Below, piece after piece: positions 49,589 to 57,978 of a stretch of DNA of 64,000 nt. The notes below the pieces were generated by a model. The model searched no databases. It had not been told where the DNA came from and worked only from the letters and a program-made list of their open reading frames with translations. The stretch comes from JACPJP01 sp964650285 (GTDB lineage: Archaea > Nanobdellota > Nanobdellia > Woesearchaeales > GW2011-AR4). The stretch's first letter is position 1. Every line of letters starts with the position of its first letter. A program made the position numbers and the translations under genes. The DNA lies in contig CAZYSP010000004.1 in assembly GCA_964650285.1 (NCBI GenBank), forward strand, positions 9,205-73,204. Reading direction: 5' to 3'.

Positions 49589-50356
49589 ATGGCAGATGTT
49601 TTGGTTTTATTCGGCTCAAAATCAGATGGAGAGACTTACAAACAAATTACTAAGATTCTTGACAGGGAAAAAGTGAGCTATGAGCTAAAAATAGCAAGCG
49701 CCCATAAAACTCCTGGCGATGTTGATAATATACTAAGGCAGGACTATAAGCTCATAATTTCAGGCGCTGGTTTATCTGCAGCGCTGCCTGGTGTTGTTGC
49801 AGCAAAAACTATAAGACCTATAATTGGAGTTCCTTGCCAGGGAAGCTATCAGGGTTTAGATGCTTTGCTTTCCATTATGCAGATGCCGCCTGGAATTCCT
49901 GTTTTAAGCGTGGGTGTTGGAAAAGCAGATGTTGCAGCTTACTCAGCAATAAAAATTCTTAAAAATACAAAAAAGGTTGTTTTGCTTGGAGACAAAAATA
50001 ACAATGCATTTAGAAAAGCAGAAGAAATTTTAAGACAATTTAATGTTAATCATGCACATTCAATGCAAGTGGCAGATAATGCAATAAATATTGCTTTTGT
50101 TTATTTTGATGAGCCAATAGAAAAGAAAGAACAGCTTGTAATTTACTGCCCATTGTCAATGGAAGATGATGACAAGGCAGAAGCTTCCTTAAACTTGTTG
50201 AAGCATTCTGACCATGGTTTGTGGGTTGGACTTAACAATGGAACTAATGCTGCTTTAGCTGCAATAGAAATTTTGAATATTGACAACAGCTATGAGCAAA
50301 AACTTGTTGATTACAGAAGGGAAATTGGAGATAGGGTAAGGGATTACAATAAATAA
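49589..50356 (+). CDS. purE: Phosphoribosylaminoimidazole carboxylase-type PurE, long form
   Basis: N-terminal PurE core with LFGSKSDGE, ASAHKTPGD, GAGLSAALPGVVAA and MPPGIPVLSVGVG (about 1-135). A second part (about 140-255) contains IYCPLSMEDDDKAE and ends NNGTNAALAAIEILN, the typical PurE C-terminal helix, so the protein looks like one full and one degenerate PurE unit (PurE is normally about 160 residues). ATG 49589 is chosen over GTG 49565 because AGGTGG precedes it and MADVLVLFGSKSD is the expected PurE start. Confidence 0.85.
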   Translation: MADVLVLFGSKSDGETYKQITKILDREKVSYELKIASAHKTPGDVDNILRQDYKLIISGAGLSAALPGVVAAKTIRPIIGVPCQGSYQGLDALLSIMQMPPGIPVLSVGVGKADVAAYSAIKILKNTKKVVLLGDKNNNAFRKAEEILRQFNVNHAHSMQVADNAINIAFVYFDEPIEKKEQLVIYCPLSMEDDDKAEASLNLLKHSDHGLWVGLNNGTNAALAAIEILNIDNSYEQKLVDYRREIGDRVRDYNK

Positions 50357-50420
50357 AAACAATAGAGTTCAGAAACAGAATAATGATTATTTGATTAAAA
50401 TAAATAGCAAATAATGAGTT

Positions 50421-50452
50421 AACAAATAATTGTGAACATAAGATAAAAAATA
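50421..50452 (+). promoter_or_regulatory. Shared upstream motif, site 3 (purC)
   Basis: AACAAATAATTGTGAAC, then ATAAGATAAAAAATA, ending 13 bases before the purC ATG. The first 17 bases are identical to site 1. Confidence 0.4.
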
Positions 50453-50465
50453 AATTCAATGTAAA

Positions 50466-51434
50466 ATGCTATCAGACGAAATTTTAAAACAGCAATTAGG
50501 AAGTACACTGGAAAAAACTGATCTTAAAATAGGAAAGAAATATGAGGCCAAGGTAAGGGACAACTATGTTCTTGATGGCAAGAGATTAATAATAACTACT
50601 GACAGGATTTCTGCTTTTGACCGCGTTCTGTGTACAATCCCGTTTAAAGGCCAGGTTTTAAACCAAACATCTGCATTTTGGTTTGAAAAGACAAAAGATA
50701 TTGTAAAAAACCATGTAATTGATGTTCCTGACCCTAATGTTATGGTTGTTAATGAATGCAAATTGCTTCCAGTAGAGATGGTTGTAAGGGGCTATATAAC
50801 TGGTGTAACAAAAACATCAGCATGGTATAATTATGAAAAGCGTGTTAGGAATTTCTGCGGTAATATTTTGCCAGAAGGCATGAAAAAGAACCAGAAGTTT
50901 GACAAACCAATAATAACGCCATCCACAAAAGCTGAAAAAGGGGGACATGACGAATCACTTTCAGGCGAAGAAATGATTAAAAGAGGTATAGTTGATGAAA
51001 AAATATACAGAGAAATGGAAAAAGCAGCTTTAGCATTGTTTAATTTTGGGAATGAATTAGTTGAGAAAAATAATTTAATCCTTGTCGATACAAAATATGA
51101 GTTTGGTTTGGACAAAGATGGAAATTTAACCTTAATTGACGAAATACATACACCAGATTCATCTAGATTCTGGATAAAAGATACTTATGGGAAATTATTT
51201 TCTCAAAACAAAGAACCGGAAAAATTAGATAAGGAATATGTAAGACAGTTTTTGGCAGAAAAAGGATTTATTGGTGATGGAGAAATACCGGAAATACCAG
51301 ATGATGTTAAAGTTGAGGCTGCAAAACGATACATAAAAGCTTATGAAATGATTACAGGACAGGATTTTGAAGTTAAGACTGAGGATGTGCTGGAAAGGAT
51401 AAATAGGAATATTCAAAAATATTTGTCTTCATAG
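50466..51434 (+). CDS. purC: SAICAR synthase
   Basis: Joins aspartate to carboxyaminoimidazole ribotide. Motifs: KVRDNYVLDGKRLIITTDR at the N terminus, VRGYITGVTKTSAW and GLDKDGNLTLIDEIHTPDSS. At 322 residues it is of the long type, as in yeast Ade1 and some bacteria, not the short 240-residue type. It is the last gene of the purL-Q-S-E-C run. Confidence 0.94.
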   Translation: MLSDEILKQQLGSTLEKTDLKIGKKYEAKVRDNYVLDGKRLIITTDRISAFDRVLCTIPFKGQVLNQTSAFWFEKTKDIVKNHVIDVPDPNVMVVNECKLLPVEMVVRGYITGVTKTSAWYNYEKRVRNFCGNILPEGMKKNQKFDKPIITPSTKAEKGGHDESLSGEEMIKRGIVDEKIYREMEKAALALFNFGNELVEKNNLILVDTKYEFGLDKDGNLTLIDEIHTPDSSRFWIKDTYGKLFSQNKEPEKLDKEYVRQFLAEKGFIGDGEIPEIPDDVKVEAAKRYIKAYEMITGQDFEVKTEDVLERINRNIQKYLSS

Positions 51435-51500
51435 TAGCAGATTTGCGGAATTTTAGGAGATGTTAATCCACCTTGGTCCTTGTAAGTCGGTATTTATTCT

Positions 51501-52046
51501 TCATAATTGCACTGCTTTAACCTTAAGCGAATGTTCTTCCTTAAATATCCATGACAACATATGTGGAAACTTTAATACGACCAATTCTATTGGGATTCTT
51601 TCATTAACTCTTTCTTTAAGTTTTGCTCCATGTTGCAATCCAGGTGCAATATGATAGATATGCCCCTTTTCCAATAAATACTCCTCCCTATTAAGCATAA
51701 AAATGGCTTCTCCGTTATGTGCATAATAGAATTCTTCCTCTCTATGGGAATGATTAATACCTCCAGGGTTAACAGAGATATAAAGCAACTCAGAATCTTC
51801 AATTGATTTGTCATACCCTTGTACTACTACTCTGCCCAGTTCTTTTTTATAATAGTCCTGTCCTTGGCCTGTTACCTCAGTTTTTGGAATCCATTTCAAG
51901 AGGCTTGCATTGTTAATTAGTTCACTATATTCGTGCAATATCTCTGCGCAAGCCTTATCAAAAGCAGGATTTCCACTACTACCGTGAAGCACGATGCGTT
52001 CTAAATCACTTGAGTTTCCTATAAATAATCTTTTTTCTTTAAGCAT
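51501..52046 (-). CDS. Cupin-domain protein
   Basis: A 181-residue protein with a single cupin barrel (about 85-170): the first motif PGGINHSHREEEFYYAHNGE has the HxH and Glu ligands, the second GHIYHIAPGLQHGAK the last His. The metal site is complete, so an isomerase, oxygenase or sugar-binding activity is possible; no closer family can be named. It is convergent with purC. Confidence 0.7.
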   Translation of the reverse strand: MLKEKRLFIGNSSDLERIVLHGSSGNPAFDKACAEILHEYSELINNASLLKWIPKTEVTGQGQDYYKKELGRVVVQGYDKSIEDSELLYISVNPGGINHSHREEEFYYAHNGEAIFMLNREEYLLEKGHIYHIAPGLQHGAKLKERVNERIPIELVVLKFPHMLSWIFKEEHSLKVKAVQL

Positions 52047-52155
52047 TTTTTAAAGGTATAGCAAATTCATTTTAAATCTTATCGGCAAATTCTATATTTT
52101 TTATAGCATGCTCCAAACCAAAACATATTAATATACCTTTGATTCCGGATGTTTT

Positions 52156-52911
52156 ATGAAATCTTTAATGTTCAAGGCTGCAAAAGCTGCAGGCAAAGTT
52201 ATACTGGAACACTATGGTAACATAGGAAAATTAAAGTTTAAAGCTCCCAGGGACATAGTTACAAAAGCAGACGTTCTTTCAGAAAAAATAATTATTGAGA
52301 CAATAAGAAGCAAATTTCCAGATCATGGTTTTATTACTGAAGAAAGCGGCAGTCTTGTACGAAGTTCAGAATATAAATGGATTATAGACCCTATTGACGG
52401 CACTATTAACTATGCGTCAAAAATACCTGAGTTTGCAGTTTCTATTGCATTGGCAAAAAACGATGAAATTTTGATGGGTGTAGTTTACAATCCAGTCACT
52501 AATGACATGTATTTTGCTGAAAAAGGAAAAGGCGCTTATCTGAATAATAAAAAGATTGAAGTTTCTAAAAAAAATGAACTGCGACATTGTTTACTCGGGT
52601 TTAGTACTCCAAGTGGTATTAAACTTGGAAGGAAATCATGGAATATATTAAGAAAAAGTCATGGAAGTTTTAGGGCAGTAAGGAATTCCGGCTCTGCAGC
52701 TCTGAATTTATGCTATGTTGCAGATAGGAAATTTGACATGTACTTTAGTTTAAACCTGAATGCATGGGATGTTGCAGCTGCCAAAATTATAGTTGAGGAA
52801 GCCGGAGGAAAAGTTACGAATATCAATAATAAAAAATGGAGCATTAATGACAAGACAGTTGTCGGAAGCAACAAGATTTTGCATAATAAACTCATCAAAC
52901 TGCTAAAATGA
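52156..52911 (+). CDS. Inositol monophosphatase family protein
   Basis: Magnesium-dependent phosphatase fold. Signature TEESG, WIIDPIDGTINYAS and the late NAWDVAAAKIIVEEAGG are complete. Length 251 residues. In archaea such enzymes act on inositol phosphates and often fructose 1,6-bisphosphate. It overlaps the RNase Z-like gene by 4 bases. Confidence 0.88.
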   Translation: MKSLMFKAAKAAGKVILEHYGNIGKLKFKAPRDIVTKADVLSEKIIIETIRSKFPDHGFITEESGSLVRSSEYKWIIDPIDGTINYASKIPEFAVSIALAKNDEILMGVVYNPVTNDMYFAEKGKGAYLNNKKIEVSKKNELRHCLLGFSTPSGIKLGRKSWNILRKSHGSFRAVRNSGSAALNLCYVADRKFDMYFSLNLNAWDVAAAKIIVEEAGGKVTNINNKKWSINDKTVVGSNKILHNKLIKLLK

Positions 52912-53657
52912 ATATCGTTGTTTTGGGCTCTGGAACATCAGTACCGAGGCTTGATAGGAATATGTCTGGTTATTTATTAGAAGTTGGCAAGAAAAATATT
53001 TTGTTTGATTCCGGTCCTGGTACAATAAGGCAGTTATTAAAATTAAAAGTAAATTTTCTGGACATAGATGATATTTTTTATACACATCTGCATAATGACC
53101 ATATTAATGATTTACCGGCAATTATCTGGGGCAATAACTACGGGACTTTTAGAAAGAAAGCATTAAATCTTTACGTTCCTGTAGGTTTTAAAAAATATTT
53201 TGATATTCTGATTAAAAAAATTATGAAGCCAATAAAATTAACTTACGCAGTTAAGATCAAAGAGATGAAAAACAATTCAATAGCTAAGCTTTCGAATAAT
53301 CTAACGGTAAAATCAATTAAATCAAAACACACAGAAAACAGCGTTTCTTACAGGATTGAGCATAATAATAAATCAATTGTTTATAGCGGAGACAGTGATT
53401 ATTCCCGAAATATAATAAAATTGTCTAAAAATACTGATTTGTTGATTTTGGAATGCTCTTTTCCGGATAATGAAAAAGTTGAAGGACATTTAACTTCTTC
53501 TTTATGCGGCAGAATAGCTGCTAAAGCTAATGTAAAAAAGCTTGTCCTGACACATTTTTATCCTGAATGTGACAAGGTCGATATAAAAAAACAGTGCAGT
53601 AAAGAATTTGATGGAAAAATTATTTTGGCCAAGGATTTTATGAAAATTAATGTATAA
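52908..53657 (+). CDS. RNase Z-like metallo-beta-lactamase-fold protein
   Basis: A 249-residue MBL-fold protein with YTHLHNDHINDLP, VYSGDSDYS (Asp) and the late VLTHFYPE (His). The N terminus VVLGSGTSVPRLDRN and the arrangement are those of the RNase Z/arylsulfatase-like branch. The usual tRNA-binding exosite arm of RNase Z is not obvious, so another phosphodiesterase role is possible. Coupled by a 4-base overlap to the phosphatase gene. Confidence 0.75.
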   Translation: MNIVVLGSGTSVPRLDRNMSGYLLEVGKKNILFDSGPGTIRQLLKLKVNFLDIDDIFYTHLHNDHINDLPAIIWGNNYGTFRKKALNLYVPVGFKKYFDILIKKIMKPIKLTYAVKIKEMKNNSIAKLSNNLTVKSIKSKHTENSVSYRIEHNNKSIVYSGDSDYSRNIIKLSKNTDLLILECSFPDNEKVEGHLTSSLCGRIAAKANVKKLVLTHFYPECDKVDIKKQCSKEFDGKIILAKDFMKINV

Positions 53658-53726
53658 TTATATTTCTATAATAGTAAGATTTAAATATTCCAGATTGCAG
53701 AAGTAAAATCAAAAGAGGCACAAAAA

Positions 53727-54359
53727 ATGAAAAAAGAAGGTAAAAATCAACCAAATACTTTGCTTTTAGCTATAGTTTTAGGAATACTTGCTGGAGGCAT
53801 AACAGCATATGCTATTGTAAATTATAAGCTGAGTCAACCAAAAAATCAGGATGATCTTATCAAAGAGTTCTATGAAGTTGAAACTGCAGTTCATGTAAGT
53901 CCGCATGGTATGAGAAAACATTTAGGGGAAGACCCCAATCAGGTTATTGTTGATTTAAGAAGCCAAGAAGAATATGAGACAGCTCATATTACTACTGCCA
54001 TAAATATACCTGCTTATGCAACACCAGATAAATCTGATTATGGTGCTGTTGAGAGAATTGTTGGCAGATTTGAAAAAATACTAGAAGAAAACCCCGATGC
54101 AGATATTATTGTTTATTGTTACAGTGGACCTTGTATGACTGGGAGAAAGATTGGTCACATGCTTGCAGACCATGGAATCTATGTAAGACATCTTGGTATT
54201 GGCTGGAGTGAGTGGAGATATTATTGGAATATGTGGAACCATGATGGGGAAACACAAGTTAACCCAGAGGCATTTATAACAAGCGGACCTGAACCAGGAA
54301 CTTTAGACGAAGATTTAACTGGCCAAGGTTGTCCAATAGAAGGTGCATTTGGCTGTTGA
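53727..54359 (+). CDS. Membrane-anchored rhodanese-like protein
   Basis: One transmembrane helix (about 11-30) anchors a rhodanese domain (about 55-165) on the outer face: VIVDLRSQEEYETAHI and the active loop VYCYSGPCMTGRKIG. The C terminus adds two more cysteines (GQGCPIEGAFGC). It is the first of a four- or five-gene group of thiol proteins, so a role in extracytoplasmic sulfur or disulfide transfer is likely. Confidence 0.8.
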   Translation: MKKEGKNQPNTLLLAIVLGILAGGITAYAIVNYKLSQPKNQDDLIKEFYEVETAVHVSPHGMRKHLGEDPNQVIVDLRSQEEYETAHITTAINIPAYATPDKSDYGAVERIVGRFEKILEENPDADIIVYCYSGPCMTGRKIGHMLADHGIYVRHLGIGWSEWRYYWNMWNHDGETQVNPEAFITSGPEPGTLDEDLTGQGCPIEGAFGC

Positions 54360-54365
54360 GGTTTT

Positions 54366-54755
54366 ATGAAAAAAATATTTTTATTTGTTTTTTTGGTTGC
54401 AGGAATAATTGCTACCGGCTGTACACCGCAGGTACAAGATAATCCTGAGCCTTCAGAGCTTGATGATTTTGCTAAATGTCTGAATGAAAATGAGTTAAGG
54501 ATGTACGGCCAATATACTTGTGGCGTATGCAGAAAACAAAGGGAGCTTTTTGGCTCTTCTTTCCATTATGTAGGGGAAATAGAATGCCATCCTGAAGGAG
54601 AAAATCCGCAAACACAACTTTGTCTGGAAAAAGATATTATGAAAACTCCAACATGGATTCTTGAAAAAGATGGTGTTGAGGTTGATAGGCTTGAAGGATA
54701 CCAGACTTTAGAAACTTTATCTGAATTTTCAGGATGTTCTATTGAAGGAACATGA
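54366..54755 (+). CDS. Thioredoxin-like lipoprotein of VKOR-fusion type
   Basis: A signal peptide with lipobox ATGC and a 100-residue domain: MYGQYTCGVCRKQRELFGSS, VGEIECHPEG, TQLCLEKDIMKTPTWI. This matches the thioredoxin domain fused to bacterial vitamin K epoxide reductases (the CxxC pair followed by KELFG and ECHPDG). No VKOR gene is adjacent; the CcdA-like protein two genes downstream may supply electrons. Confidence 0.8.
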   Translation: MKKIFLFVFLVAGIIATGCTPQVQDNPEPSELDDFAKCLNENELRMYGQYTCGVCRKQRELFGSSFHYVGEIECHPEGENPQTQLCLEKDIMKTPTWILEKDGVEVDRLEGYQTLETLSEFSGCSIEGT

Positions 54756-54768
54756 TTACTGATAAAAA

Positions 54769-54843
54769 ATGAAAAAAAAGAAAAGTGCTAAGCCTAAAAA
54801 CAAGGGTAAGAAAAAAAAGAAAAATGTTTGTGAGTTTTGTTGA
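54769..54843 (+). CDS. 24-residue Lys-rich peptide ending in CxxC
   Basis: ATG to TGA encodes 24 residues, nearly all Lys/Ser/Pro/Asn until the end NVCEFC. A CxxC at the C terminus in the middle of a thiol-redox gene group is suggestive, and the spacing (13 bases after the thioredoxin gene, 15 before the CcdA-like gene) leaves little other use for the stretch. It may be a small redox or metal peptide, or a chance frame in A-rich DNA. Confidence 0.4.
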   Translation: MKKKKSAKPKNKGKKKKKNVCEFC

Positions 54844-54858
54844 TTATAGGTGTAAAAC

Positions 54859-55572
54859 ATGGCTGAACAGCTTACACTTGGTATAATAATTGTAGCAGCA
54901 TTGGCTGACAGCATCAATCCATGTGTTTTTGGGGTTCTAATATTTTTGCTGGCCTATATGGTTACTGTTTTCAAAAATAAATTGAAAATGCTGCTTGCGG
55001 GCATTATTTATACAGCTGTAGTTTATATCACTTATCTTTTAATCGGGATTGGCTTGCTGGCAGTTGCGCAATCAACAGGGATTGTTAAGCCATTTTACTG
55101 GGTTGCAGGTATTATAGCAATATTAGCTGGCATTCTAGAGGTAAAAGACTTCTTCTGGTATGGCCACGGTTTTTCTTTGCAGATGATTCCAGGTGGTGCA
55201 GAGAAGATAAAAAAATTATCAAACGCCATGAAAAAGATGGAAACTACACATCCCTTGCTTAGTTTAGGCATAGCAGCCATTCTTGGATTTGTTGTGGTTT
55301 TGTTTGAGTTTCCCTGTACAGGAGCTCCGTACCTTGCAATCATAGCATTATTATCTGGTGGAAATTATGCTAGTGGAATTCCATTACTCTTACTATATAA
55401 CTTAATATTCATATTGCCATTATTTGTACTCATTATGCTTGTTTACTTCGGCTACGCATCCCACAAGCTTGAAAAATGGAGAAAAGAACATAGAGGATTG
55501 ATGAGATTAGGGGTTGGCTTGTTTTTATTGGCATTTGGAGCTTATTTGATAAACCTGGCTTTGCATTTGTAA
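54859..55572 (+). CDS. CcdA/DsbD-like membrane electron carrier
   Basis: A 237-residue membrane protein with six hydrophobic helices. The two conserved cysteines of the CcdA family are seen in DSINPCVFGVLIF near residue 23 and FEFPCTGAPYLA near 155. CcdA passes electrons from cytoplasmic thioredoxin to extracytoplasmic partners; the thioredoxin-like lipoprotein and rhodanese encoded just upstream are likely acceptors. AGGTG before the ATG is a good ribosome-binding site. Confidence 0.85.
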   Translation: MAEQLTLGIIIVAALADSINPCVFGVLIFLLAYMVTVFKNKLKMLLAGIIYTAVVYITYLLIGIGLLAVAQSTGIVKPFYWVAGIIAILAGILEVKDFFWYGHGFSLQMIPGGAEKIKKLSNAMKKMETTHPLLSLGIAAILGFVVVLFEFPCTGAPYLAIIALLSGGNYASGIPLLLLYNLIFILPLFVLIMLVYFGYASHKLEKWRKEHRGLMRLGVGLFLLAFGAYLINLALHL

Positions 55573-55582
55573 AGGTAAAAGA

Positions 55583-55894
55583 ATGAAAAAAACAAAAAAA
55601 GAAGGACAAACATGTAAAAATTGTGTTGTAAAGACAAAAGGACATACAGAGGAGTTTGATGAAAAGAAAGTATACGGGTCTGTATATGCAGCTTGTGCAA
55701 GCGTGCATTATAATGAGGAACAGTGCGAAAAAACAGCAGATGATATGACTAAGAAAATTAAAAAATTTACAAAAGGAAAAAAGAAAATAGAATCAACAGA
55801 AATTCGCAGGAGAATAGAAAAAGAATTAAGGAAGAAAGATGAGGAATTAGCGTTCTTTTATGAGCAGCACCTTCCTAACCTGAAGAGACTTTAA
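55583..55894 (+). CDS. Stand-alone ATP-cone protein
   Basis: A 103-residue protein beginning with a short Cys-containing stretch (CKNCVVKTKGHTEEFDEKKV) and then an ATP-cone, the nucleotide-sensing module of NrdR and ribonucleotide reductases (YGSVYAACASVHYNEEQCEK and RRRIEKELRKKDEELAFFYE). It has no effector domain, so it would have to act on another protein. It is the last gene of the thiol group on the plus strand. Confidence 0.7.
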   Translation: MKKTKKEGQTCKNCVVKTKGHTEEFDEKKVYGSVYAACASVHYNEEQCEKTADDMTKKIKKFTKGKKKIESTEIRRRIEKELRKKDEELAFFYEQHLPNLKRL

Positions 55895-55972
55895 ATATGT
55901 TCAATATAAACAAACAATATATACATTAGAATACAGAAAAGTTTATAAATAACGAACGTTTTCTATATAAAT

Positions 55973-57634
55973 ATGGACATTACAGAAATCTTCACAAAGA
56001 AAAACATAGAAGTTTTGAGGCTTTTGTCTAAAGAGAGTCTGCATATCAGGGATATTGCTTCCCAGCTGGATATTTCTCCTGCAAAAGTCCATTCTACAAT
56101 CCAGTTATTTAAGAAGAACAATTTAATTAAGGAGAATAGAGAAAAAAACAGGATAATAATAAGCTTGAATAAAGAGAGCTCATTGTTAAGAGAAATCCAA
56201 AATTTACTGGATGCTGACAATAAGGATGTTTCTTTTGAGCCTAAAATAAATATGTTTGATACTATAAGCCCGTTGGATTTCAGGTATTATGGCAGGAATG
56301 AGAAAGTATTCCAGAAACTACAATCTTACTTAAGTGAGAATGCCATGATAAAGTATATGGCAAAGGTTGAAGCAGCTCTGACAAAAACCCTTGCAAGGCA
56401 TAATATTTGCAGCAAAAAAATTGCAGATGAAGTTGAAAAGGCCTGTAAAAAAATAACTGCAGAGGAAGTTTATGTTGAGGAAGATAAATTAAGGCATAAT
56501 ATAAGAGCTTTGGTAAACTGCATAAGAAACAAGGTGAGTGATGAATCAAAGCCGTTTATTCATTTTACAGCTACAAGCCATGATATAATATCAACTGCAG
56601 ATGCTTTAAGATACAAGGAATTTACACAACATGTTTTAGTTCCGCAATTAATTGAATTTGAGAAAACTTTGATAGAAATGGCTTTGAGGGAAAAAAGTAC
56701 AATACAGGTTGGCAGAACTCATGGTCAGCATGCTGTTCCAATTACATTTGGTTTTGCTATTGCACAATATGTTTCAAGGTTTGGAAATTCTATTTTAAAA
56801 ATAAAAAAACATGGAAATAATTTACGCGGTAAAATAGCGGGTGCAGTGGGAAGCTATAATGCATCGTCATTATTCTTTAAGAATCCAGAAGAGTTTGAAA
56901 GAGAAGTTCTATCAGAATTAAATTTGAAACCATCTCCTATCTCTACACAAATACCTGAAGCAGAGTTTATTGTTGATTATGTCAATGCAGTAATTGAAAG
57001 TTTTGGTATTTTAGCAAATTTATCTGATGATATGCGTAACTTGCAGAGGTCAGAAATAGCAGAAGTAGGAGAAATTTTTACATCAAAACAAGTTGGTTCT
57101 TCAACAATGCCTCAGAAAAGAAACCCAATAAATTTTGAAAATGTAAAAAGCTTGTGGAAAGAATTCATGCCAAGGCTCATGACAGTCTATATAGATCAAA
57201 TTTCAGAGCATCAACGGGATTTAACCAATAGTGCATCTTCCAGGTTTATACCAGAAATTCTGGCAGCGTTTTACGCTTCTGTAGTAAGATTAAATAAAAC
57301 AATGCAAAGCTTGCAGGTAGATAAAGAAAATTTAAGAAAAAATTTTGAGATGAATAAAGGCCTTATTGTTGCAGAGCCGTTGTACATACTGTTAGCCGCC
57401 TATGCTCATCCGGATGCCCATGAAACTGTTAAACAATTAACATTAAAAGCGCAATCAACAAAAAGACCATTACAAGGAATAATTAAAAAAGAAAAATCAT
57501 TGCAAAGTTATCTTAAAAAATTTAACAAAGAGCAATTGAAAATTATTAATAATCCGGAAAATTACATTGGAATTGCATCTGGTAAAACAAAAAGTGTTTG
57601 TGGGTTTTGGAAAAAGGAATTAAAAATAAAATAA
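55973..57634 (+). CDS. purB: Adenylosuccinate lyase fused to an N-terminal winged helix
   Basis: Residues 1-75 form a winged helix (EVLRLLSKESLHIRDIASQL then DISPAKVHSTIQLFKKNNLI), joined by a linker to a full adenylosuccinate lyase (about 95-553) with TSHDIISTADALR, GRTHGQHAVPITFGFA and the signature GSSTMPQKRNP. PurB acts twice in purine synthesis. The HTH is an unusual addition and would let the enzyme bind DNA, perhaps coupling purine metabolites to transcription (inference). A TATA-like GTTTATAAATAA near 55941-55952 lies about 27 bases before the ATG, arguing that the HTH-encoding start is real. Confidence 0.88.
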   Translation: MDITEIFTKKNIEVLRLLSKESLHIRDIASQLDISPAKVHSTIQLFKKNNLIKENREKNRIIISLNKESSLLREIQNLLDADNKDVSFEPKINMFDTISPLDFRYYGRNEKVFQKLQSYLSENAMIKYMAKVEAALTKTLARHNICSKKIADEVEKACKKITAEEVYVEEDKLRHNIRALVNCIRNKVSDESKPFIHFTATSHDIISTADALRYKEFTQHVLVPQLIEFEKTLIEMALREKSTIQVGRTHGQHAVPITFGFAIAQYVSRFGNSILKIKKHGNNLRGKIAGAVGSYNASSLFFKNPEEFEREVLSELNLKPSPISTQIPEAEFIVDYVNAVIESFGILANLSDDMRNLQRSEIAEVGEIFTSKQVGSSTMPQKRNPINFENVKSLWKEFMPRLMTVYIDQISEHQRDLTNSASSRFIPEILAAFYASVVRLNKTMQSLQVDKENLRKNFEMNKGLIVAEPLYILLAAYAHPDAHETVKQLTLKAQSTKRPLQGIIKKEKSLQSYLKKFNKEQLKIINNPENYIGIASGKTKSVCGFWKKELKIK

Positions 57635-57638
57635 AAAT

Positions 57639-57890
57639 TTATTTCTGAAATTTATTGTAAATCCACGCAATAACTACTCCTGCAATAAATCCATCAACAA
57701 ATGCCCATATTGCTCCTATTATGCTGCCTAGAAATGTTGGTGCATAGCCAATATATAGGGTGCTTACTGCTTCTACAAGTGGTGTTCCCCAATTCCACAA
57801 CCATGCTGCCAATCCAAGCAAAAATGCATAAACAGCCAAAAGAATTCCTATTCCCAGCCCCAAAGCAAGAACATCGCATTTTTGAGCCAT
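57639..57890 (-). CDS. Small membrane protein, holin-like
   Basis: An 83-residue protein with two or three hydrophobic helices and a glycine-rich end: LGLGIGILLAVYAFLLGLAA and IIGAIWAFVDGFIAGVVIAW. It resembles a family of small membrane proteins of archaea and bacteria that databases often label 'bacteriophage holin', though no phage genes are near. It converges on purB. Confidence 0.6.
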   Translation of the reverse strand: MAQKCDVLALGLGIGILLAVYAFLLGLAAWLWNWGTPLVEAVSTLYIGYAPTFLGSIIGAIWAFVDGFIAGVVIAWIYNKFQK

Positions 57891-57947
57891 AAAATCACCT
57901 CTTTTTAATACTATAATATTATTACTTTTATTCTTTTCTATCTAAAA

Positions 57948-57957
57948 TTTTATAAAT
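57948..57957 (+). promoter_or_regulatory. TATA box of the tRNA-Ser(GGA) gene
   Basis: TTTATAAATA, centred at 57953, is 26 bases before the first GCCGAGA at 57979, so transcription probably starts at the mature 5' end of the tRNA using the first copy of the duplicated exon. Confidence 0.6.
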
Positions 57958-57978
57958 ACCATAGAAATATGAACTAAT

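Noticed and set aside
57639..57890. Phage holin indicating a provirus.
   Set aside because: The family label is historical; no integrase, capsid or terminase gene is nearby.
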